From Spongospora subterranea f. sp. subterranea (Eukaryota; Endomyxa: Phytomyxea; Phytomyxea; Plasmodiophorida), in the NCBI GenBank assembly GCA_049724395.1, contig JAUGWO010000247.1, forward strand, positions 1 through 64,000: a stretch of DNA of 64,000 bases, in the 5' to 3' direction. A model generated the notes under the pieces. That model did not search any database and was not told the DNA's origin. It worked only from the letters and a program-made list of their open reading frames with translations. Positions 53,294-64,000 of this stretch are shown in pieces. A program made the translations under genes and the position numbers. The stretch's first letter is position 1. Each line of letters opens with the position of its first letter.

Positions 53294-55712
53294 TCAAAAG
53301 GCGATTTTCTTTGGACTGACGAGTGTGTTGTTGTTGATGGGTAATGGTGAACAGCAGGCGTCATAGAATAGCTCATAAACAGCTCGACGGGATTGATTAG
53401 AATCAACCCGGGTGGCGATCGACGATAGCTCATACATAACCTCATCGATACCCGATTTCAGCCGTTTGATCTGGGCCCGTACCACATCCGGATCATCTTC
53501 CTGCGTTCCAACAATCACTTTCTCGACAAGTTCATTGACTTTGAAATCGTCGGACGGAAAATATTGAACCGAAAGACGTTTCGTAATGACGACAACGCGA
53601 CAAAACATGACACGATCATTAAATTTGTGCAAAACAACGGTTTCTGAAGTGATTATTTCATATTGAGCAGAATTTGGAAATACCTCTCGACGAACACATC
53701 GTTCGGCAATATAAGATGGAGTTGGAGGATCGTCGAGTTTATGATAAAGGCGGTTTGTGATTGGATCGATGAGACGACCTGAGACCCGTTCCACTAACAC
53801 CTCCGTTGGACCTAAACTCGTCGTCAGTTGATCTTCACCATTCACATAGTGCCAATCCCAGTTCAAGATGCGATCAATGATTGTGCTGAGCGATTGATTT
53901 GACGATGGAGTGCGACGAATAACATTAAAATATCAAGAATGATCATTTGACCTTCGAGAAGAACAACACGTTTTGGGACAATATTCCACGAACGCATGGC
54001 GTCAACTTGGGCTTTTGATGCCGGATATCCATCGAGAATATATCCATGGTCTTGTGCTGAACGGTTGAGGACACGTTCTCTCACGACATGATTAACAATA
54101 TCATCAGGAACAGGAAGCGCCGCCGTCATGAACGATTGTGCCATTCGTCCGAGTTCGGTTCGCTGAACGATCTCGTCCCGGAGGAGATCGCCTGGCGAAA
54201 TGTAGACCAGAGCGAGATCATCGGCCAGACGGCGGCTGTGAGTTGAGCGGCCTGTTCCTGGGGAACCGATCACGACAACACGAGGTGGCGGTCGTGGGGC
54301 ATCGGATGGCGGCGGTCGGCGAAGATACGACACAACAGATGGGCCATATTGACTGGCCATGATCAGATCGCGTTTGAAATGGTCGAGAAGGCCATTCGCC
54401 GATAACAGATAATCGTGGTCTGGATTAGGGCAACAGACTATCACTTTCTTAGGGAGAACACCACCTGACACCACAAGAAATCCCCGTTAGCGCCATGAAC
54501 AGGTCGATTGGGTCATTGATCACGGTCGATTGTTGAACGGATCCGCTCAACCTTAAACGGCTAAACTCGGCTATCTATTGTGATGATCATGAAATCCGGT
54601 TTTTACCCCAAGTTGGGAAAACTGTATCGATAAACCCTCTGTTATGGAAATGGCGATAGTGTCGGTAATGGCAACGGCGATAAGCTCAAAAACACTTGAG
54701 ACCAATAAGCAATCGCTTGACATCAAAAAGGGCAATTCAACAGCAAAAACATTGAAATGGAGAGTCTAAACTTGCATCGTTGTAAAGCGTCAGCTTGAAG
54801 GCGTGTTTCAGGATATCCATCAAGAATCCACCCGTGTTGACGAGCTCCCGGCTCGATAGTTCGCTGACGAATCAATTTCGCAACGACGACAGGATCGTGA
54901 TCGCCTTTGGGATCGGTTTTGATGATATCGCCAACTGTTAGACCTGATGAAACCCACACACAATGGAAACAGGTGTTAGGACCATCGGTGAGGATTTCAC
55001 AATACAATCGACTTGACAATGCTATTCGATTGATATCGGGTGGTAATGGTCATCCTATAGTTTAGAATGAAGTTCAAATAGTGGACACAAATCTCATTGA
55101 TTTCAGTTAATGAACTGTGTCGGAATGGAAACACTGACGTTCAAGACGCAAATCGGACACAATCCGGTCAACTAAGGCCGTCTTGTCGGGACTTGGAGGG
55201 CCGAACACAACTACAGATATATTCACTAGAACAGGAGCGGTCATCAGTCGTGGGGTTTGATACATTTGATGGATATCGATATGAACACGATTAAAACAAG
55301 GGAATGGAGCGAGAGACGTTGGTCGAAAGGACAACCAACAAATGAGGGGAGTGTGGTGAGGGATAAGGAGGTGATGGGGATCGGTGGGTGTTCACGAACT
55401 GATTGGATGGCGTAATCGGTCTATAAGATGGGATATCGGATCAGATGGGCGCTCAATAGCCAGTTCCTCCATCAACTCGGCGAATAGATCCCATAATCGA
55501 TGATCGTCGATGTAATCGCCGGCCAATGTCACATACCGATCCTGATCGGTACGGGAATGGACCAGTTCAGACGGGGGCAAGCGAAGAGAGTTGAGAACGA
55601 GACGCGGCTGGGCGACCGGCGAACATGGCCAGGAGATGGACCTCGTGACAATAACGACGATGGTTGGTGATCCGACATGGGAGAACGGACCACGATCAAT
55701 ATCGATTGCCAA
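53294..55712 (-). CDS. AK8: Adenylate kinase 8 homologue with two altered P-loops
   Basis: Exons run 55,400-55,712 (start uncertain), 55,225 to ~55,140, 54,776-54,944, 53,952-54,464 and 53,294-53,811. The N terminus has YIDDHRLWDLFAELMEELAI and RPSDPISHLIDRL, the docking-like start of AK8. Domain 1 has VVVFGPPSPDKTALVDRI and QHGWILDGYPETRLQADALQ, then GVLPKKVIVC. Domain 2 has VVVIGSPGTGRSTHSRRLAD, HGYILDGYPASKAQVDAM, RLIDPITNRLYHKLDDPPTP. Two adenylate-kinase domains in tandem with this spacing are specific to AK8, a ciliary/axonemal enzyme. The P-loop of domain 1 has Asp for the last Gly (GPPSPDKT), and domain 2 has Arg for the Lys (GSPGTGRST). The 311-nt intron 54,465-54,775 would use a GC donor (GCAAGT). 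Confidence 0.8.
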
Positions 55713-56503
55713 TTCACTGGAACACCAACAGGTACAGGGGAAACGATCGTCATTTAGAAATCAACACGTTGATCAACAAACGAGATGATCAAACACAGAA
55801 TGAACCTGTATTACTGTCAATAAAGACCCTATCGCGGTCGTGTGTCTGTCAATGGTCATTGTTTATTGTTGAATTCACTGAGTCGACAACCGTTTATGGG
55901 CCCGATCATACACTGTTATGGGATCACAATAGGATCACCCAGTTCACTCATCTCCTTCGATATGCGCCCGATCAGGTTGGCTGTGCGACCTGGGCAGGAC
56001 AGATCTGGACAGCATCATGTGAATAATATTGGGCAGATCTGGTCTGGGTGTCAGATATCATTACCAGCAATGGGCACGAGACCCCAGGGGATATCTGGCG
56101 GATTGTATTCTATCGTCATTCGTCAACTTCCTTCAGGGGGTGTTAACACAACCAGAAAGAACCTTATGACGCATTGCTTTACAATGATGAGAGAGAGTCG
56201 TACAGAGATGATGGTTCAGAGGGCGTCTTGGGGTTATCAATCAACATTGGCTATGATCGTAGGTCGGCCCAAAATCTCTCGGTGCAATCCGACCCTGAAA
56301 ACCGTCATTTGGCATTAATAACGGATGAATGCGGCGATTCTGTAGAGGAATACGAACACGCGGCCAGGTCGATCGATATCCGACCATAGAACTGGCAGTT
56401 GGAGCCATCGTTAGATTCCATGGTCCGACCCACTATTACGATCACAACATCATGGAGTCCTCAATGGGAACCGAACTGAAAACAGTTAAATGAAAATATC
56501 TAT
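55713..56503. other. Intergenic, no supported gene
   Basis: Short frames on both strands show no conserved pattern. The first ~100 bp are probably the AK8 leader. Confidence 0.45.
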
Positions 56504-57238
56504 TCAAATAATACTGTCGTCGATATCTCTTGTGCCATTGCCAAACACTTCAGACGTGTATTTGTCGGTGAGCTGGGTCAGAATCGCCTCGTGTTGTGGC
56601 GAGCTGATACGAAGCAGCAGTCTCATCAGCGTATAATCAGCGAGCAGGGCGTTCTTCTTCTCCTGAGCCACAGCTAATCGCTCCAGTGCTTGTGAGTAGC
56701 GATCGCCAGCACCAATCTCCCGCTTCGCTAGTTTTACCGCCATTGGTCGGGACGGTGTGGTCACATCGTCGCCTTCAACAACATCGTTGTCATCAGAAGC
56801 GCTGTCTCGATGTCGTTTCTCTGGGGCGACTCTGCCAGATGGAGTGATCACCCATTTCTGGCAATCTCGCAATACATGCCAGCAATGCGAAAAACTGAAA
56901 GGGTGTCCTTCAAATTTCTCATAGGACCGTTTTGCGTCAAAGTTCCTGTCTTCGTCGGTCTTACCGCTCTCGTTTAGATCGACTGCGTTCTGGTAATAAA
57001 CACAGAATTTCTGGATCGATCTATGCAGAATCGACCACCGATTTTTACAAGCTGGACCCGATCTTGACGTGATTCCAGTTTTGGCAGACCACAAGTTGTA
57101 TATGCTGAGCCAGAACGTGTCGTTCTTGGTCTCGTTGCCTCTGATCGGATCCTCAGCGATGGAGACCCAGGCTCGCGCCAGCTCCAGATCCTCGGTTGTC
57201 GTCCACTGCGGTCCACGACCCATCCTGGTTGATCTCAA
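56504..57238 (-). CDS. Myb/SANT-like (NAM-associated type) protein, probably Harbinger-derived
   Basis: An intact 244-residue frame. Residues ~10-75 are a trihelix/Myb-like DNA-binding domain: WTTTEDLELARAWVSIAEDP, FWLSIYNLWSAKTG, SGPACKNRWSILHRSIQKFC. The following GHPFSFSHCWHVLRDCQKW is the conserved block found after it in plant and oomycete relatives. The C-terminal helix (ERLAVAQEKKNALLADYTLM) resembles the NAM-associated C-terminal region. Such proteins are the second ORF of PIF/Harbinger DNA transposons, where they bind terminal repeats and carry the transposase to the nucleus, or domesticated copies. No Harbinger transposase is seen nearby. An intact frame among decayed transposons suggests recent activity or domestication. 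Confidence 0.75.
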   Translation of the reverse strand: MRSTRMGRGPQWTTTEDLELARAWVSIAEDPIRGNETKNDTFWLSIYNLWSAKTGITSRSGPACKNRWSILHRSIQKFCVYYQNAVDLNESGKTDEDRNFDAKRSYEKFEGHPFSFSHCWHVLRDCQKWVITPSGRVAPEKRHRDSASDDNDVVEGDDVTTPSRPMAVKLAKREIGAGDRYSQALERLAVAQEKKNALLADYTLMRLLLRISSPQHEAILTQLTDKYTSEVFGNGTRDIDDSII

Positions 57239-58132
57239 CCGCCCTTCACGTCTTCGATTTACCCAACACCCTTTACAGTACTTCTATCGTTTCCCCAGTC
57301 AGAGTAACCCTTTGTTACCAACTTAAATAGCCCCAGTCTCTATTTGTGTTATTGGGTACGGAATTCGATACTACTTGGGACATTGCCATTGCGCCAGTGG
57401 CGCAAAACTGCGACTGAGTCTCTAAACTTATCTATTTTGGTCAAGTGTTGAATAACTGTGGGAAACACGTTGGTATGTGATGATGGTGATCACTTTTGAT
57501 CACTTTGAAGTGTTTGTGAAGGCCGCGACACTGGTTATTTGCTTACACCTGGTAGGGCAGGTTGAGAATATAGAGAGGAGGGTTTCTCACATTTAGAAGG
57601 ATTCGCTAAACCCCATTCCATATAATTCATGGCCAAGATTATGGCGTCGGCTAAAACTCCCTTTCTTTCAAAAGTGTGAAAGATGTGCTCTAAGCACGTT
57701 TCCACGAATGGGGTGTATTTTAAGTGCTGTAATGCCCGATCCAACAGTTGTCGAGGGTCAGCAGTTGTTTTGCGATCAAGGAGTTGTAAAAAGAGGTATC
57801 TGGTCATACCTGCACTCCTGATCAACCTGTCGTTTCCGATATAGTCGAAGACAGAATAGAGGCGATTATACATGTGATTTATGGCACAAGGCTCTATTGT
57901 CGCTCATTTCAGATGAGGACTGTTGTTGATTCTCAGACCTGTCAAAGTCACCGCAAGACATTTCCATCAAAGCACTTCACATTGTATTGGCAAATCATGT
58001 CGATGTCCCAGTTCAATGTTTGGAACGTAGTGTGATGATCAACAGAGTGCATTACGATAGAACGGGAACTGGTCGATCTGACAAGTTTAGAACAATTAAA
58101 CAACCAGATTTGGCTCACTAACCCTTGATCGT
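57239..58132. other. Spacer between Myb-like gene and MULE remnant
   Basis: A minus-strand frame at 57,535-57,873 (112 codons; LLDRALQHLKYTPFVETCLE) looks protein-like but matches nothing known. The rest is stop-rich. Confidence 0.4.
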
Positions 58133-58560
58133 ATGTCGTCCTTTTTAGCGTTCACAAACTCAGTGATGAAAGGCTCTGTCACAAATGACTTTTCCGATGC
58201 CATTTCCCGATTGACCATAGGTTTGCGCTGCCAATGCGAATGGGGCCACCTTGGTCTGTATAAAACCTTAAGGCGGGACCAGGTTGATCTGTTTGTCGAT
58301 GGCACTTTCAGGCTGTTCCAAAATCCGTTCACACAGCTCCTCATATTGATGGTCAGGGGCAATGACCATGACTTATGTCTGTCGGTTGTTTATATTCTGA
58401 TGACCGGCAAACAAACGTCGCATGATTGCCCTAAAGCTGAATTGTGTTATTCTCCCCGGCAGCGTTAGCTGTGATTTTAAAGCTGCGTTGCTAAAGACAA
58501 TCAAAGGTAATCCGTTGTGTGTTCTTTCGATTTGCCGCGTCTGAAAATCGTATTCAAGTA
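58133..58560 (+). pseudogene. MULE-type (Mutator) transposase fragment
   Basis: The plus strand reads QVDLFVDGTFRLFQNPFTQL, LILMVRGNDHDLCLSVVYIL and MTGKQ, the start of the MULE transposase catalytic core. The first aspartate lies in VDGTF, and the strand-turn-strand pattern P-x-V-Y-x-L-M-x-x-K follows. After a frame change near 58,460, CDFKAALLKTIKG gives the second catalytic aspartate region (DFE-like). Only ~140 residues of a normally ~600-residue enzyme remain. No terminal inverted repeats were found. It is decayed but clearly Mutator-like. Confidence 0.65.
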
Positions 58561-59675
58561 TATTTCACACGTAACTGGTTGTTTCTTTCATTAGAAACAG
58601 ACCAGACAGCTGCTGAGTTGACATCAAGATGAACGCGGAAACAGTTAATGTTTTATGGGCCCTGGAATACTAGATTTTTCAACTGTTATTCCACACATTG
58701 AAATCGGTTCTCAAGGATTTGCGTTCATTGACCACCGGAACATCTACAATCAAATCCAGCGACAAGTCGCTAATCGGTATAATAATCCGTTAACAGTGTT
58801 ATAACAGGCGTTCCCAGCTCTCATCCGACGCTTGCCGTCTTTGTCGATAAAATCCCATCGGAAGCGCAGCACTTGCTGGACCTTGTCCACCAGTGTGACC
58901 AAGGAATTAACGACCTCTCCAAGGCATACGTCGAGAGTTGTTCCGACGATGGCGATCATACCGACTGAATTCTGCCACAACAGTGGTTCTACAATGATAA
59001 TTCTCGGGTCATGATGGGATTGGTGGTCAGAGCAGCTCCACGATATCCCTCACCCCTCTGCAGTACTCAAACCATTCCCGCCGTACTCTTGGTCATCATC
59101 TCAACCGAATCGCTTTATCATTGTCCAGAATTGTGTCGCTGACCGCCACCAAATTAAGGTTGTGGTTCGTGATCGGTCAATTTCAGCCAATGACACTACC
59201 CCAACCTCCTCCTCGACATTGTTGAGCTGAACGCCACTTCATGATCTAGTCTATCCTGACAGCAGTGATCCCGATGTTGATCGTTGACCTTGACGGTACC
59301 ATTGTCTCCTACTACGAGAACTGCTCTGTCCCTTTCTGGCCCGTTCTTCACTACGCCCCTTGTATTTTGTGCCTTCATCGAAAATCGACAATATCACATA
59401 CTCCTTGAAAACAAATTGAAACATTTTACAGTATGAACGAGAACATCTGTGATCAATCAGGAAGAGAGGGCTATGACCTTGAAGAATCAGGTAATTGCAA
59501 TGCAGAACGAGATATTAAAATGAACCTCACTAATGTGTTGAAATGTGTTCATTGACCGCTACTTGATATCGTGGAGTGTATCTCTTGATCATCTTCGTCG
59601 TTTGATCAGGTTTTCCTTACCGTATATGGGATCTCATGCTGTTATACGTTGTCCATTTTGTGTTGTATTGTGTTC
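58561..59675. other. Decayed sequence, no supported gene
   Basis: This probably includes the rest of the MULE copy. Short frames on both strands carry no conserved motif. Confidence 0.4.
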
Positions 59676-60590
59676 CATTGTCACATTTCACTGATCTAGT
59701 GTTTCATGAATTGTCACGAACACTATTGTGATTGTTCCGACAAATCGGTTTTATCCCATGTCCCCAAGTCGGTGTCATTGTGGTGCCAGTTCCCGTTATA
59801 TTCAGTAATTCGCTAAGTGTTAAACATCTTACGCTTATCCAAGTACCCGAGATCTGACCCCGAAGAGTGATCACAAAAGATGTCAGTCGGTTGTTCTCAA
59901 ATACGGGATGGGATCTATTGACATCCCTCAAGTACAATTATATCTGATTTGTCGATTAACCACATTCATTAGAACTCAAAACCAATCGACATAATTCGAG
60001 AGCGACTGGAGTATTCTATGGCGGAGGAAGATGTGGACCCCATAAATGAGATTCGGAAAATATTGGCCAGAATCTAACGACTTGAACGGAAAAATGTTAA
60101 AATGAATAAAACAGAACAATGGTATGAACCTGTGAATATCCCCTAAACCCATCTAGTTTATATAATTTAATCGAGTTTCCATCGATCATAGCGGGTCAAC
60201 TCTTATTGAATTTCGTGATGACTGAGATCATACTGACAGATATTAGATCCCTTTTTCCCTGGTCCAGGACAGCATTTGCGACTGAACATGGTGTACGATA
60301 TTGATTCTCCCCATCTCCGAACAAATTCCGAAATGCTCCCTGAACAGTGATGATAAAAACAATTGCAGATAGGACGAACGTATTTGCTGATAAAAGAGGG
60401 TAATTCCGGATGGACCGGTCTCTTTGACTTTCTCTTCGTAGTAACGAACTGTTGATATTCCTCGAGAATCTTGGTGAACGATGGAACGATGTTTCGGGTT
60501 GATTTATAGCAAATAGCAAATCGTGCTGGAATGTCAAATTTTAACTCGTTCGATGTGCAAGGATCGTGCTGCTTTGCCATGACATTTTCT
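59676..60590 (-). repeat. Dispersed repeat, copy B (Cys-rich ORF family)
   Basis: The complement matches 3,727-4,650 over ~915 bp at high identity. The frame ending at 60,203 encodes EEYQQFVTTKRKSKRPVHPE, RPICNCFYHHCSGS and RWGESISYTMFSRKCCPGPG, close to copy A, with the same stop. On its 5' side it continues into further Cys-rich frames that copy A lacks, so B is the longer copy. The two copies are 56 kb apart in inverted orientation. Confidence 0.9.
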
Positions 60591-61286
60591 TATTCTGAAT
60601 CCTGAATACCGGAATTGACGGCCCCATTTTCCAATCCATGCATTCGTACTTTGGCCACAGTGATAAACCCAGCACCCCCAAATGGGTTTCGCAGAGTGGA
60701 AATAAAAAAATCGGAAACGATTTCGAATTCTAACGGCACTTGATATATATTTCTCGATGAATTCCCCACACAGATTGAGATTTTTTTCGACCGTGGTGTT
60801 AGACGCTAAGACAGCACGATGGAGATCTTGGAGAGCCATTAAATCGGAGTTGCATCTGAAAGCGCAAATGTTCATCAATGTTTGTAAAACAAAGCGAATG
60901 AAACCTGTGGTCATGGCTTCCGAAACGATTTACCTCTCATAACCGCAGGTATAAGGAACTGCTTCATGACCGGGGCAGCAATTCTTTTGAAAGTTATGGT
61001 GGTCAAAACACGGGCCCCATCGTGTCTGGAACAGGTGAATGTCTGTGCCGCAACATGTGATCAGACATCGAAGGACGCTGATGCACGTGAGCTTGAGATT
61101 AGCAACCGCCTCAGCACTAGTACTGCTGAACGACACGGTGGACGAGAACAGCATCAAAACAAAATTCGAAATTTGGATCAGGTTTTGCAGGGTGCTGGTT
61201 GCCTTTTCGATTTGCCTACGCTGAGGAAAATCGACGCAAAATTGCACGACCTCAGATGTGTTATCCCGCGCGAACTTTCCGACCAA
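60534..61286 (-). CDS. Cys-rich repeat-family frames upstream of copy B
   Basis: Two minus-strand frames (60,930-61,286 and 60,534-60,914) precede the copy B frame. The first ends RWGPCFDHHNFQKNCCPGHE, which parallels RWGESISYTMFSRKCCPGPG in copy B: Arg-Trp-Gly, an aromatic stretch, F-x-x-x-CCPG. Before it, both have a leucine-rich helix (ATSTLQNLIQ, FTKILEEYQQF) and a Cys-pair block (CISVLRCLITCC, PICNCFYHHC). The middle frame has a comparable helix (LQDLHRAVLASNTTVEKN). The three may be exons of one gene with about three copies of a ~110-residue Cys-rich module. A GTAAAT donor at 60,925 and an ACCACAG acceptor are compatible with this, but phases are unresolved. The family is unknown. Confidence 0.4.
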
Positions 61287-61705
61287 AAGTAGTTCGACAC
61301 TATCGTGAAACTCGACCTCGGCTGGATTCGGCTCTTTTCCCTAAGCAGGCGATCACATTTGTGATCATCAAATCCCAGGCACAGCGGTCATGAACAGTTC
61401 TGACCAGGAACACACAGAGGCTCTCATAGTCTTTGACCTCATCCATGTCCCACTTTATGAACGGCCAATCCCTCGTGGGTACAATATCCGGATATACATC
61501 CTAATACACAATGGGAAGTTATTGGTAATCGCGATTGTCGGCAATCAACTTCTCACGAACTCCATCAGGGTGGTCTTCCGGATAAATCGTCTTTTGTTGA
61601 AAATCGATGCGGCAATGGAATGTTCTGTCCTTTACACTTCTAATTGACTGTTGACCATCATTACTGATACCCCATGGATTACTTGAACTCGTGCTCGGGT
61701 TACAA
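61287..61705. other. No supported gene
   Basis: A plus-strand frame near 61,390-61,647 has no recognisable pattern. Confidence 0.4.
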
Positions 61706-62019
61706 TCCTAAGACAAACTTAGCAAACCGAACCACAGTTTGAACATGAACTAAACGGCTAAGTTTTTCGAGGGAATTTCCTCAAAACCTTGGGCGTTTCT
61801 GTTAGCGGACACGAAATTTTTTGGAAAGGGCAAAGGTTCCGAATTATTCGGAATTCGATTCGAATCGTTCAGGCAATCAAGGTTCTGGTCCATTAATCTC
61901 AACTGTTGATCATCGATATTGATATGGGATTCGTCAATTTTCGAATCCGTGCCCGTGTCCCATTCCTAAAATCACATTGAGCAAACCGAATCAAGATTGG
62001 AACATGAACTGAATGGCTA
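61706..62019. repeat. Diverged direct repeat, ~55 bp, 259 bp apart
   Basis: 61,706-61,760 and 61,965-62,019 share CCTAA, AGCAAACCGAA, GAACATGAACT and GGCTA in the same order and orientation. About 75% of positions match. They are probably remains of an old ~260-bp tandem duplication. Confidence 0.6.
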
Positions 62020-63316
62020 CATTTAAAGAAAAACATTCATCAAACTGGTCGACACCATTGATATCTGAAGAGTCAAACGCCAACAAGGAATTGCCTTGGA
62101 ACCACATTGGATCCCATGGAGTCGAATAATCGAATTTTGGAAAGTGTAACTTTTGGATGTCGCCGAAGATCATTTCACACATTTGCGACGGCGACATGGC
62201 GTTCTGAAAGAGTCAATGCTTGTAATTATTTGGAGCGACGTTCTGAACCATACCGAGAAAGTGGAGGAGGCGATCCTTGGAGAGACATTGGCCTGACAAG
62301 AGCCAATCTGATTATCCTCATCAGGTTCAGATTCGATTGTCGCAGATCGAGTTGATTCGATCGCCACAAACAACAATCCCAACAAGTTGATGAGACGCAT
62401 TGGAGAAATGGCGCAACTGGCCAATTGTAGCGCCGTTCGACAAGTGGCAACGATGAGTTCAGAGTCAAGAATAAGACACACGGTTTAAGGTGTAGTGCAC
62501 CAGGTTCGAGCCCGTTCTAATTATGTTCTCTTCCAATGCAGATACCCGATTCTCACTACAATCTGGTCAACCTTCATGTTGGATCTTGTCATTGAGTTCT
62601 GCCTTTGCACATGTGTTGTGGCGCTACATGCTGCTTAATTAATTGTCTGCTTTTCGAAGTTAACGTCGAAGACCAGAGAGACAGCTCGAGACGAACCAGC
62701 ACTATTCGGTTAAATATGTTCATGGGACAAATAATGACGCTGTAGAAAGTAGAGGAGCATATTTTCCTTTGAAAGGGGAAGGAATGTTGTCAGATTAAGA
62801 GAGGGAGAAGAAGTGGTATTCCACTTGAGGAATAGTAATACTGATGATGTTCAATGGCGCCAAAGTTGCATCTGATCTCGCATAGCAGAGATAAACGCTA
62901 CCTTGCAAACTTGAAGAAGGGTAAAAAAGCAACGAATGCTGAAGGAGATCATCCCATTCGACGCATCGCGTTTAAATCGATTTGATACTGTCGATACCGC
63001 ACCAATAAATCCAGGATCAACGCCAGGTTCAACTCGCCATACCTTCAAGCGGGGGCGCTTAACAATCGTTGAGACAGCTGCTTGCGAGAAGATACCTCAG
63101 AGAGGTCGGGTCTACACTTCAAGTAAGGCCACTTCCATGCGATCTCCATTGCGTAAGAAGAGGGCGACAAGGTCCAAGCTATGGTTTTAGTGATTTGCCA
63201 ACCAGCCTCCATCCAAAAAGGCGAATATTTTAGTTGCACGTCATGGGACATGATCAAGCGCGCCGTATTGCTCAGTCCAGATCTGGTGGAAGTTTGCCCA
63301 TCTTGGGAATGGGTCG
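62020..63316. other. No supported gene
   Basis: Short frames only. The last few hundred bases may be the leader or gag start of the copia remnant, but I see no LTR. Confidence 0.4.
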
Positions 63317-64000
63317 ATGTCGACGAGCCTCGATTTTTGTGTCGAGATCGATATGCAGTTGGTCGGTTATTGGAACATAACAGGTAAGCGTTGTCCTCGA
63401 TGTTGTTTTATATCCTACAGTAATCATTGCAGGACGAGGTTGACAAACCTGCTACTATCTGCAGAACGCGACGAGCAGATCGAGTCAAAGAGCGCCTACA
63501 CAGCAAGACGAATTCATCAACCTAAACACGGAGATGAAGGGTCTACAAACAAAGCTGCGAAATAGCAGCGGAATAGAAGGCACTGCACAAGGTGCAACAC
63601 AAGCACACACGATGCATCACATTGCTGGACTCTCCGAAGAGAAAACCAAAAAACCGATCTCGAACAACACGGCGAACAGCTCAGTTTCGACAATTTATGA
63701 AAGCGATACTGACATTGTCACAGGATTCCATACTTCGAGTATTGGAACGACACAAACATCTTACCTGATTGACAGTGGCGCAAATGTCAGCATGACGAAC
63801 GACAAATCAATCCTACAAAACACACAACAAAACATAGGTTTAAAATGACATGGAGCAATGGGGAGACAATACTAGCACATGGAAACGGGAACCTGATCAT
63901 CGATAGTAGCCCTCCCATCACCATCAATAACGTTCTCTTTGTGCCAAGATTGACTGAGACCCTCTTAGCCACAAAATCTTTCACTGAGCAAGGACTAACA
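63317..64000 (+). mobile_element. Ty1/copia remnant: gag zinc knuckle and protease, cut by window end
   Basis: A CCHC zinc knuckle, CTRCNTSTHDASHCW (C-x2-C-x4-H-x4-C), lies at 63,584-63,625. It is followed by the protease active-site motif SYLIDSGANVSMTND near 63,755-63,800 and the post-protease region (GNGNLIIDSSPPITINNVLF, VPRLTETLLATKSFTEQG). These are the gag end and protease of a copia polyprotein. A TAG stop lies just before the knuckle. The knuckle and the post-protease part are in one frame, while the active-site segment is in another, so two compensating indels are present. Integrase and RT would lie beyond base 64,000. Confidence 0.85.

Noticed and set aside
62490-62530. GGTTCGAGCCC resembling a tRNA T-loop (B box)
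   Set aside because: No A box, acceptor pairing or cloverleaf can be drawn in the preceding 80 bases.
63836-63850. T TTA AAA followed by TGA as a programmed -1 frameshift
   Set aside because: An opposite frame change just upstream restores the original frame, so two compensating indels in a decayed copia copy explain it better.
1-64000. CRISPR arrays, bacterial operons, ribosome binding sites
   Set aside because: No spaced direct repeats of the right form; introns and gene content show a eukaryotic nucleus.

Overview
This is a eukaryotic nuclear window. Genes are split by very short spliceosomal introns (47-60 nt, most often 57-60), lie close together on both strands, and encode conserved eukaryotic proteins. 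Among them are homologues of AK8 and LRRC49, which elsewhere act in cilia, so the organism very probably has a flagellated stage. CHMP7, TMEM201/Ima1, TBC1D19, a GT18 glycosyltransferase, Tousled-like kinase, UBR7, STEEP1 and a SELENOK-like protein together fit a unicellular relative of animals or a zoosporic fungus-like opisthokont. I cannot name the species. Several essential genes carry single-base frameshifts, so part of the sequence probably contains indel errors.

Layout. 1-3.7 kb (minus): decayed LINE with APE endonuclease, reverse transcriptase and an OTU-like protease. 3.7-4.65 kb: dispersed repeat found again, inverted, at 59.7-60.6 kb. 5.4-6.5 kb: kelch propeller gene. 8.0-17.2 kb (minus): very large chimeric cell-surface protein. 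17.5-20.8 kb (minus): TLK and STEEP1. 20.9-21.9 kb: small AT-rich insertion with hairpin repeats. 22.2-28.2 kb: UBR7, a CBS protein, a coiled-coil protein and CHMP7. 28.8-31.3 kb: foldback element and Ty3/gypsy remnant with its 3' LTR. 31.3-34.4 kb: second AT-rich element, which encodes an SF1 helicase joined to a GIY-YIG nuclease and carries a spliced cargo gene. 34.4-43.6 kb: unrecognised exons, a small TPR gene, TMEM201, an LRRC49-like gene, a degenerate Ras-like gene and TBC1D19. 45.2-55.7 kb: SF3A1, GT18, a cysteine-form SELENOK, NOP56 and AK8. 56.5-64.0 kb: transposon-derived and Cys-rich repeat sequences ending in a Ty1/copia remnant.

The most unusual feature is the pair of AT-rich insertions at 20.9-21.9 and 31.3-34.4 kb. 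They share a ~300-bp core in the same orientation, followed by ~150-bp hairpin units that are inverted in one copy relative to the other. The longer copy has a helicase/GIY-YIG gene. The arrangement suggests an undescribed plasmid-like or virus-like mobile element. The host genes are mostly housekeeping functions (splicing, snoRNP, ESCRT, nuclear envelope, ubiquitin, Rab regulation, glycosylation) and show no operon-like logic.
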